Shown here: positions 1-6,786 of the stretch, piece by piece
Layout of the letters: every line of letters begins with the position of its first letter
Position numbering within the stretch: position 1 is the first letter of the stretch
Origin: JBBRCE01 sp038205115
Lineage (GTDB): Bacteria > Planctomycetota > Planctomycetia > Pirellulales > JBBRCE01
DNA: 64,000 bases
Reading direction: 5' to 3'
Assembly: GCA_038205115.1 (NCBI GenBank)
Contig: JBBRCE010000027.1
Location: 1 to 64,000 of the forward strand
Notes under the pieces: generated by a model
The model's input: only the letters and a program-made list of their open reading frames with translations
Databases searched by the model: none
Told to the model about the DNA's origin: nothing
Program-made: the position numbers and the translations under genes

Positions 1-280
1 CGCCACACCTCACACAGAAAGGAATCTCACCGTATGCCCAACACACAACTCGCACCCTCCTCACCGCCGGATCGCGCGGTCCGTTCGCCATGCGCCGCGC
101 GCGTCGCGTCGCAAAAGCAAGCGGGGTACGCTTATTTAAGGCCTAATGGAGGCCCGAAAGAGAACGACGCTGTAATCTCAGGCTCGGGGTTGCCACAGTT
201 GCGACCTGAGCATTCTTTGCCTTGACAGCCCGTTAAAGTATTTGAGACAAAAAACTTTTGGCTAGAATATCATCGGGAAA
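1..280. other. No supported gene at window start
   Basis: A 63-codon open frame at 34..225 on the plus strand has an AGGA about ten bases before its ATG. Its translation is low in complexity, with no recognisable domain, signal or transmembrane segment, so I do not call it a gene. An AT-richer stretch at about 235..280 precedes the interrupted membrane-protein gene and probably carries its promoter, but no convincing -35/-10 pair stands out. Confidence 0.4.
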
Positions 281-800
281 TTGCATGCCGGCATTGAATT
301 GTATCAATACTTCGACGGGCAGATAATAAAAGCCTCTCATGTTTATGTTCCACAAGGCAAACAGACAATGTTGTTCGCGTTAGTGACAATGACCTCCGCC
401 TTTTGCGCTTTCCTGCTCCTAATACGTAGGGTTCTTCATTTCTCCAGGCAAAGAGCTACGAAGTGGTTGTTAATGGGATTTGGAATGCTCTACGCCGGCA
501 TAATCTGTGCTATGGCATGGTGGGCGTACTGCTTCAACTTTGTGCCAATGAAAGCAATCTGTGAAACAGTTGTTGTATTTGAAGGGCCGACGTCACAAAC
601 ATTTCGTAGCGTAACAATCAAATCAAAGTTAGACTCGGCGGTCATCATGGGGCGAGAAGTTCAAATGAGATCCAAACCCGTTCAATATGGTCAAGAAGCT
701 ATTTTCCTGTCAAATAATGGCCGAACGCAGTCGTACACATTTCACGATGTGGAGACCAAAGGTAATTCTGACCTCTCTCCAGGCAAACCAAATGATTTAT

Positions 801-929
801 GGTTCATCCGACTAAGGAACGACCGAAAAATAACTTCCTCTGAGTGAGACGCCCGCTGCTCGTGATAGCGCGCGTCGACCCGAACGAAAAACGGAAGTTA
901 TTTTTCGGTCGTTCCTAAAGCGTACTTGG
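801..929. repeat. Left terminal inverted repeat of the ISL3 element, split
   Basis: The repeat runs 801..815 and resumes at 919..929. It is interrupted 12 bases from the element tip by the first 100-bp small element and its TAA duplication. Rejoined, it matches the right repeat at 24 of 26 positions. Confidence 0.88.
816..915. mobile_element. 100-bp MITE-like element, copy 1
   Basis: This 100-bp non-coding element has perfect 23-bp terminal inverted repeats (starting GGAACGACCGAAAAATAACT). It is flanked by direct repeats TAA at 813..815 and 916..918. The core is GC-rich and can fold. It carries no open frame, so it would need a transposase in trans. The TAA duplication differs from the 8-bp ISL3 duplication, so the host IS is not the likely mobiliser. 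The 3-bp T-A-A type target fits some IS5-related or PIF/Harbinger-like enzymes, which is inference. It inserted inside the left inverted repeat and last codons of the ISL3 element. Confidence 0.9.
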
Positions 930-1455
930 ATTCGTGGATGGCGTGGATTTTGAGTTTGAGGAATTCTTGATCGCGGTAGCCATAGGCTTGGCGTTTCATG
1001 GTTTTGATTTTGTTGTTGGTACCTTCCAGCGGACCGGTGGAAATGGGGTAGTCGTAGTAGGCCAAGATGCCTTGGGCGTGCAGGCGGATGGTCTTGGCGA
1101 ATCGTTTCAGCATGCCGATGCCACTTGACTCGGCCTGCTGAACCCAATCCAGCAAGTACTGTTGGGCCGTTTCGCGGTCGTCTTGTTCCCAAACTTCGCC
1201 CAACTGTTCTTTGAGATAATAGGCGGTGGCCAAGGGTTGATTGAGCCGCAAAGCTTCTGCCAGTCGTTGCGGTTCGTTGCGTTGGGGATCGAGATGTTCG
1301 GGCCGCATCAGCAGCAGCCAGCGCGTACCCTTAAGGACGTCCTTGTGCAGTTGGTCGGTGGCCTCGCGGTAGAGTTCACGGCGCAAGTCGGCCAGTTTGT
1401 CGTTGAACAGTTTGACGACGTGAAAATGATCGAAGACCAGCGTCACGCCGGGTAA

Positions 1456-1555
1456 GGAACGACCGAAAAATAACTTCCTCTGAGTGAGACGCCCGCTGCT
1501 CGTGATAGCGCGCGTCGACCCGAACGAAAAACGGAAGTTATTTTTCGGTCGTTCC
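1456..1555. mobile_element. 100-bp MITE-like element, copy 2
   Basis: By eye it is identical over all 100 bases to the copy at 816..915 and in the same orientation. It is flanked by TAA at 1453..1455 and 1556..1558. It interrupts the ISL3 transposase after the codons for TTHL and before PGVTLVFD. Complete identity of the two copies implies recent movement or gene conversion. Confidence 0.92.
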
Positions 1556-2293
1556 TAAGTGCGTGGTCACGGCATCGATGTAGGCCGGCGACATGTCGGT
1601 GGCCACGGCCTGAATCTTGGCGTGCGAGGCCCGCAACCGCTTCCAAAACGGCAGCAAGGCGTCGGATCCTTTACCTTCACCCACGAAGACCACGGCGCCA
1701 CTCTCCAGATCCAGCACCAAGGTGATGTACTGATGCCCTTTGCCCACGGAGATTTCGTCGATGGCGATCTGCCGTAAATGCTTCAGCTTGGGCTTGGAAA
1801 AACGTCGTTGTAAATCCTGTTTTTGAATCTGCTTGACCGTGTCCCAGCTCACGCCTAAATGCTGCGCGGCGTCTTTGATGGTCATCAACCGCGAGAGTTC
1901 CAGCACATACCGGGCAAACGCCTTGATGGAGTGGCAGCGCGGTTCGGCGAAGTCCACCTTCACCTGGCGCACCAGATTGCACTTCCGGCAACTCACTCGT
2001 GGAACAGACAGTACGATGGTCACCGGCTTGCCACCGATCGGCAGGCCGTGAAATCTGCGCTCGGTCTGCCCGCGCAGAATGACGTCGCCCGAGCCGCAGG
2101 ACGAACAGCGGCATTTCTCTTTAGCTTGTTGCATCCAAAACACCACCCGACTGTCGAGGTATTCGGTTTTCTGATATTGGTAGCCGCGGATACCAAAGCC
2201 GTGGTACAACAGACTCGTGGACATGCTGTTCGCTCCTGGAAAGTCGTGTTAGCAACTTCCTACAGGACCAGCATGTCCGCACTTTTTCAACCC

Positions 2294-2319
2294 CCAAGTA
2301 CGCTTGAGCCGGATGAACC
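2294..2319. repeat. Right terminal inverted repeat of the ISL3 element
   Basis: This is an intact 26-bp repeat that begins CCAAGTACGCTT and ends CGGATGAACC. It is the reverse complement of the rejoined left repeat with two mismatches. It lies about 70 bp upstream of the transposase start. Confidence 0.9.
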
Positions 2320-2760
2320 TGATTTATTGACTCATTTGAGTGATTTAACGCACAGCGAGCGAGCTCCAATAGATAGCGACGTGCACAAAGAACTTGAAAA
2401 AGAAGCTGAGTTTGTCCTGAAGCTTCTTGATCCAAAGGCTGGTTTGCCAGATTTGCAGTTCGAGCTTAGCGACTGGCACCGTCACTTTAATCGGCGCAGT
2501 GCCAGTACTATTTGGGTCGATGTCTATCAAGATTCGGCGAATTCGTTTGTTGCCCGTTATGTGGCGATGCTGACGTGGCTGACAATTTCAGGACTGGTGG
2601 GTGTGCTGTGTTTTTACCGTGTTTAGGAGTTCGCGTGGACGATTGTGTTGGAAGTCGTGTTTGTTACTGGCTTGATCTGCACATGGCTGAGCAACACGCG
2701 CTCCGATTCGGAGGTGACGGTCATCGTGCCGAAGCCCGCCTGGGGCACGGCAATCGCATA

Positions 2761-3565
2761 TTATTTCCCGGCGAAGCCGAGCAAAATGCTTTGCAGCGCG
2801 CTGGTGGAGAGACACGCCTGGTAGCGCTTGCCACGGATAGTATCGTCGAGGGTCGTGTCCTGCGACAAGATGGACACTGCCAATCTTCGTAACCAGGCTG
2901 CTGTTTGCGGACCATGCTGGCGTCGGACGCGACTGGCGTCTTCTGTAAAAATTACATACAAAAAGCCAGTGCATGCTCTCGATCCGCCAATGCCTGCGGA
3001 CTGCCCGCACAAACGCCTTGACCGTGGCTGGCAGGCTGATCAGAAAGTGATTCTCTTCGCTGGTTGTAACGCCATCTACGCTGACGATTCGCAGCACCGT
3101 GCCGATCGACTACAAGCCCTTCCACTGCCGCCTGCCTGGCAACCGTCGCGGCGCCGGCATGATCATGTACTGCCGACGTTCGGTCCGCCCGCGGTTGGTT
3201 TCTTCCGTGGTGTGACAACGCAAACCGGCGACCTTGAGATCGCAACGTGCGGCCTGTTCGAAGGCTGTCGCCACAGCGGCGTGCAGCTTGGAATGGTTGG
3301 CCTTGAGCGCCAGAATGTATTGCCCACCGCGGGCGATGATCTTGGCCGCGATCTGTTTTTGACAGCCCATCGCGTCGATGGTGACCGTGGCGCCACGCAA
3401 ATCGAGCAGTTTCAACAGCAGCGGAATGGCCGTGATTTCGTTGGATTTGCAATCTACGGCGACCTGCCCCAGCGTCAGCCGGGCGTCGCTGGACCAGGCC
3501 GAAACCAGATGCAGCGGATTCTGACCGGCCGCTTACTCGTGCGAGCCGCGCAGCGTTTTGCCGTC
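2761..3565 (-). pseudogene. Decayed ISAs1-family transposase
   Basis: Blocks of an ISAs1-type DDE transposase are recognisable in order: DGKTLRGSHE, then an in-frame TAA, LHLVSAWSSDARLTLGQVAVD, KLLDLRGATVTIDAMGCQK, ILALKANHSKLH, an in-frame TAG after WKGL, NHFLISLPATVKAFVRAVRRHW, and, after a frameshift at about 2960, DASRVRRQHGP and VSILSQDTTLDDTIRGKRYQA. With two stops, a frameshift and the N-terminal domain missing, it cannot be functional. I found no clear terminal repeats, so the IS boundaries are unknown. Confidence 0.88.
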
Positions 3566-3796
3566 GCCGGGGTTTGGTGCTTGCCGCTTGGCGTTGCCGA
3601 GCCTGATGCTACTTGGTGACCATTCGCTGCCGGAACGGATCGTCGCCGGAATGGAGTCGATGGCCTCCTGCGGTCCTTCAACGTCGAAGATGTTAACGCA
3701 GCATCCGCAGCCGAGGCTACCAGAGACGAAATCCATGCGGCTGCCCCAAGCCTCGAACCAAAGCGCAAACGACTCGCACTCTTCTGGCATGTCCAA
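3566..3796 (-). pseudogene. Fragment of an unknown small protein abutting the transposase remnant
   Basis: The frame reads in a protein-like way (WFEAWGSRMDFVSGSLGCGCCVNIFDVEGPQEAIDSIP) and then runs straight into the ISAs1 DGKTLRGS block without a stop. The first half does not belong to the transposase, so it is probably the start of a host gene truncated by the old insertion. I do not recognise the family, and the start at 3796 is only the first available ATG. Confidence 0.4.
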
Positions 3797-4026
3797 GCAA
3801 ATGAGGATTTACGCGCGAGGCATCGGGTTGGTTCGCTAACCTCCGGCGGCGAAAATGCAGCTCAGCACTTATTTTTATGATGGAGCAGGAGATTGTCAAA
3901 TCGGAGTCAACTTGCCAGCGAAGAACTCGCGAGAAATCAGCAGTTAAGCGGCCCGTTACACCACATCTGCTTCCACGCGATACCGCAACTACCGTGACGG
4001 CCGGAGCGTTTTGCCGCAGCGCCAAG

Positions 4027-4407
4027 TCAGGAGTCTCGGGGTTGCTTTCGAGAGCGTGACCGATGTGCTAAGACGAGTGGAACGATGGATGGAAGCAGGA
4101 CAAATAAAAGGAAGTTCATCGGGTAGGCAACGATGACGGTGGGGCCGACAAAATCTCTCCACGGCGATGAGGGCGTGTCTCTCTGGAAAACAACGGTTGG
4201 AATGGGCCAGCCGTGAAATCGGGTGTTCGCGTTTGCATAATAGACGTAGTGAAATGTCGTGAAGTATGCGGCTACGCCGGCGGCGACGAAACAGCAGCAG
4301 TATAAAACCCGCACCCATCGGGCAGTTCGCCCAGAAAACGCATCGATAACAGCCCTAACAACCAGCGCGGCCGCCAAGAGAAATCCGACGATGATCGTAG
4401 CTGCCAC
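4027..4407 (-). CDS. Hypothetical small membrane protein
   Basis: The 126-residue protein has three predicted transmembrane helices: about residues 4-22 (IIVGFLLAAALVVRAVI), 33-54 (VLYCCCFVAAGVAAYFTTF) and 93-115 (VIVAYPMNFLLFVLLPSIVPLVL). The C-terminus is basic (HRSRSRKQPRDS) and likely cytoplasmic. The hydrophobic pattern and intact frame support a real gene within otherwise decayed surroundings. The ATG at 4407 is the natural start. I do not recognise a family. It is not obviously linked to neighbours, and a diverged copy of the 100-bp element lies just upstream. Confidence 0.65.
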   Translation of the reverse strand: MAATIIVGFLLAAALVVRAVIDAFSGRTARWVRVLYCCCFVAAGVAAYFTTFHYVYYANANTRFHGWPIPTVVFQRDTPSSPWRDFVGPTVIVAYPMNFLLFVLLPSIVPLVLAHRSRSRKQPRDS

Positions 4408-4450
4408 TCGAGCTCTTTCGATGCGATGAAGATCACTGATGGTGTCTAAA

Positions 4451-4548
4451 GGAACAACCGAGGGTCAACTTCTTTATTTCATCCAGGGCGACGCGTGCGA
4501 TCGGTGATAAGCGGGCGTCTCAGTCAGGGGGGGTTTTTTGGTCGTTCC
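4451..4548. mobile_element. Diverged third copy of the MITE-like element, inverted
   Basis: The ends GGAACAACCGAGGGTCAACTTC and GGTCGTTCC followed by TAA match the termini of the 100-bp element. Read on the minus strand, the core (TGAGACGCCCGCT, then CGCACGCGTCG) matches TGAGACGCCCGCT and GCGCGCGTCG of the two identical copies in the same order. Length is 98 bp. The flanks are AAA and TAA, so the target duplication is partly lost. This is an older, mutated family member. Confidence 0.75.
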
Positions 4549-4641
4549 TAACGACACCGTGACCACAGCAGCTGGTTAGACGTCGGCCTGCTGGCACCAG
4601 CTCTCGATCGCTTGGAACTGGCAATTGTCGCGAGCCAGGCA

Positions 4642-5060
4642 TTACAAGGAAAGAGCGCGTTCTCGGTAGCAATTCCGGAGCACGGCCTGTAGATCGGCAG
4701 GCAGTGCCGAGAGCAGGGCACGAGCGTCCTGACCGGCGAGTTGATCGGCCACATCGCGCCAAAGAACGGCAGGGCAGTAAATGCCGCGGTGGTAATTCGT
4801 CGCGCTGCGTGCCAGCGCGGCGAGGAGATCGGTGGTTGGCATTGGATTGGCTGCCTCCTGACGGACTGATCTAACTCATGCTCGTAATGTCCGCGCATCT
4901 GCTCCAACGTGAGCGAGCGGCCGGGGTATGCCCATCTCCTGACTGACATCTTCTCTATGACCGCAAACAATGCCGGAATTGCCCTCTCAGGACGTGGCTG
5001 CGCCATCAACTCGTCTGTCAGCTCCCGCAGCACCTCTGCCATCCTCACGCCGTTCAGCAC
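4642..5060 (-). pseudogene. Frameshifted hypothetical gene
   Basis: Reading from 5060, one frame gives a helical acidic start (MAEVLRELTDELMAQPRPERAI, then SLTLEQMRGHYEHELDQ). Near 4845 the coherent reading moves to another frame (TTDLLAALARSATNYHRGIYCPAVLWRDVADQLAG, then LPADLQAVLRNCYRERALSL), which stops at 4642. Together they look like one protein of about 138 residues broken by a single frameshift. The family is not recognised. A sequencing error cannot be excluded, but the neighbourhood is full of genuine decay. Confidence 0.5.
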
Positions 5061-5420
5061 GCAAGTCCAAGAGTGCCCGACTCCGGCAATTGACGGCAGA
5101 TAGCCGGAGGAAACTGCACTGGCGAATGCTTGTGGGGCAACAAAGGATTAAACCTCGACCGTCTTTTCGTGTGGTGCGTCGCAGCCATCGCCCACACAAA
5201 CCGAGTCACGGGTGAGTACAACCGGAATCTTCGGTGTGGCTTTCAAGATTTGGAACCCGACCTTCATGCGCGAATGAGCCTAACAAATACTATACCATGA
5301 AAATACAACTCAGCGTGCATGCATTCGTGTGGTCGAGCGTGAGCTTGTCAAATTGGTGTCAACGTGCCGGCACAGAATTCACGACAAATCGTCGGTCACT
5401 TGGCTACGCTGCGCCGCAAA
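5061..5420. other. Intergenic, nothing recognised
   Basis: No open frame here reads as a protein with any family resemblance, and I see no repeat, strong hairpin or promoter pair. It lies between the decayed region and the stop codon of the DUF1552 gene on the minus strand. Confidence 0.4.
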
Positions 5421-6782
5421 TTAACTCCGCAGCTCGGTCAGTGGCCCGGTGCTGTCCGCGAATTTTTTGGCGGGCACATCCACCGCTTGCAGCATCGTCA
5501 GCAGCAGGTTTGCCATCGGAACTTTCTTGTTGCCTTCGAAGGCGTGCAGCTTGCCGTGCTGAAAGCCTAGCGCGTTGCCGCCCGCCAGATGAATGGGGTA
5601 GTTGGCCGTGCTGTGCGAAGCGTGCGGATGCGCCGATCCCCAGAGCACAACGGTTTGATCGAGCATGTTGCCGCCGGCTTCCGGCGTGTCGCGCAGACGT
5701 TTGAGGAAATAGGCGTGCTGCTCGGCACGCCAGTGGTCCCATTGTCCGGCGAAGTCCGCGGGCCGCTTATGGGCAATATCATGCGTCGCGCCTTTATAGC
5801 CCAGCGCGTAGTTGGCATAGTTCCACATTTCGCTGTCCTGCGAGTACTCGCTCTCGAGCATGAGCGTGGCGAATCGCGTGGAGTCGGTCTGAAAAGCCAG
5901 ATAGACCAGGTCGTACATGCAGCGGATGTATTCCTGCGGCTCTTTGTGCGAGACCTCGATGTTGAGTCCCTTGGTATCAACTTTCGGCAGCGGCAGGTGG
6001 GTCCACTTGCTGGTGCGTTCGACGCGCTGTTCCAGAGCGCGGACCGAATCGAGATACTCGTCCAGCTTGTTTTGGTCTTCGTGCCCCAGTTGATTTTTTA
6101 AGCTGTGGCTGTGCTCCAGCATGACGTCCAGAATGCTGGCTTCGCGTTTGAGTCGCGCGCGGACTTCCTCGACGCCATCACCGGCGTAAGGATTGAACAG
6201 CAGATTGAAAATCTCTTGCGGCCGATGGAGCGAAGGAATCGCGCTGCCGGGCCCGCGGTGCGAAAGCGTTTTGCTCTGGCCGTAACTACCGGTGCCGCCC
6301 TCGGTGCCCAGCACCAGCGATGCAAACCGCGTCTGCTGGCCAAGCTGGTTGGCGGCCACCTGGTCGACCGAGATGTTGTTGGTCTTCTGCGCGCCGATCA
6401 TGTCGGCGCCGGTGGCAAACACATCGCCGGAACTGTGACCGCCCAGCTTGTATCCGCCTGCGTGATCCAAACCGCGCAGATAGCTGATGTCGTTCTTGAA
6501 CGGTTCGAACGGCGCGGACGACTTGTTAAAGCTCAGCGGTCCCGGCTCTTTGCACGGCCACCAACTCCACTCGTTGTGCGGAGTGTTGCCTTTGACCGGA
6601 ATGCCGCTTTCCATGCCGGGCATGTAGGCGCCGTAGGCGAAGTAGCTGACCAGCATTCGCTTAGGCAGCGGCTTGGCGGGCGACTGCGCCCAACTCATGG
6701 CATTGAGCAGTGGCATGGCCAGCGCGACGCCGCCACCTTTGAGGAGTTCGCGACGACTCAAGTGCCAGGATTTTCGTTTCAT
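5421..6782 (-). CDS. DUF1552 domain-containing exported protein
   Basis: The 453-residue protein begins with a twin-arginine-like leader (LSRRELLKGGGVALAMPLLNAM). It continues with the features of the DUF1552 family, such as LVSYFAYGAYMPG, YLRGLDHAGGYKLGGHSSGDVFATGAD, and near the end VVLWGSAHPHASHSTANYPIHLAGG. The family is planctomycete-rich and typically encoded directly downstream of DUF1592 cytochrome proteins. That holds here: only four bases separate this start from the upstream stop, so they form an operon. The family's biochemical role is not established. The sulfatase/phosphatase-like His-rich end suggests a metalloenzyme fold, which is inference. Location is probably periplasmic via Tat. 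Confidence 0.9.
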   Translation of the reverse strand: MKRKSWHLSRRELLKGGGVALAMPLLNAMSWAQSPAKPLPKRMLVSYFAYGAYMPGMESGIPVKGNTPHNEWSWWPCKEPGPLSFNKSSAPFEPFKNDISYLRGLDHAGGYKLGGHSSGDVFATGADMIGAQKTNNISVDQVAANQLGQQTRFASLVLGTEGGTGSYGQSKTLSHRGPGSAIPSLHRPQEIFNLLFNPYAGDGVEEVRARLKREASILDVMLEHSHSLKNQLGHEDQNKLDEYLDSVRALEQRVERTSKWTHLPLPKVDTKGLNIEVSHKEPQEYIRCMYDLVYLAFQTDSTRFATLMLESEYSQDSEMWNYANYALGYKGATHDIAHKRPADFAGQWDHWRAEQHAYFLKRLRDTPEAGGNMLDQTVVLWGSAHPHASHSTANYPIHLAGGNALGFQHGKLHAFEGNKKVPMANLLLTMLQAVDVPAKKFADSTGPLTELRS

Positions 6783-6786
6783 GGAA

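Larger units (their letters stand above)
804..2224 (-). pseudogene. ISL3-family transposase, broken by two small-element insertions
   Basis: The N-terminal part (1556..2224) has a zinc-binding region (CRCSSCGSGD, then CRKCN), a helix-turn-helix region and the first catalytic block, AIDEISVGKGHQY. The C-terminal part (916..1452) begins at the conserved FDHFHVVKLFND and holds PLEGTNNKIKTMKRQAYGYRD with the catalytic Glu. Removing the 100-bp element plus one TAA at 1453..1558 restores the frame between the parts. Removing the other copy at 813..918 restores the usual family ending, KYALVG followed by TGA (stop at 804..806). The restored protein is 404 residues, normal for the family. Both insertions introduce in-frame stops, so no complete transposase can be made. 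Confidence 0.93.
793..2327 (-). mobile_element. ISL3-family insertion sequence with 8-bp target duplication
   Basis: The element proper is 801..2319. Its ends are 26-bp terminal inverted repeats, GGTTCATCCG at the outer left end and CGGATGAACC at the outer right end, and 24 of 26 bases match once the inserted small element is removed. It is flanked by perfect direct repeats TGATTTAT at 793..800 and 2320..2327. An 8-bp duplication is the known habit of the ISL3 family. Without its two 103-bp insertions it would be about 1.31 kb, a normal ISL3 length. The transposase is on the minus strand and is broken, and the left inverted repeat is split, so the copy should be immobile. Confidence 0.93.
281..2626 (+). 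pseudogene. Small membrane-protein gene interrupted by an ISL3 element
   Basis: The 5' part (281..800) encodes a protein with two hydrophobic segments, at about residues 30-50 and 62-85. The 3' part (2328..2626) ends with another hydrophobic segment just before the stop. Removing the IS at 801..2319 and one copy of the TGATTTAT duplication joins the two halves in the same frame, giving 272 codons plus a stop. The split open frame downstream has no start of its own at the junction, and the upstream half reads into the small element and stops at about 847. The first codon at 281 is TTG, and an in-frame ATG at 368 is an alternative. I do not recognise the family. As it stands the gene is disrupted. 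Confidence 0.85.

Noticed and set aside
34..225. 63-codon frame near the window start
   Set aside because: It has a modest ribosome site but low-complexity sequence, no domain and no conserved-looking residues, so it is not supported as a gene.
801..2319. The 100-bp elements as ISL3 derivatives
   Set aside because: Their termini (GGAACGACC) do not resemble the ISL3 ends (GGTTCATCC) and their duplications are TAA, not 8 bp. They are a separate family.
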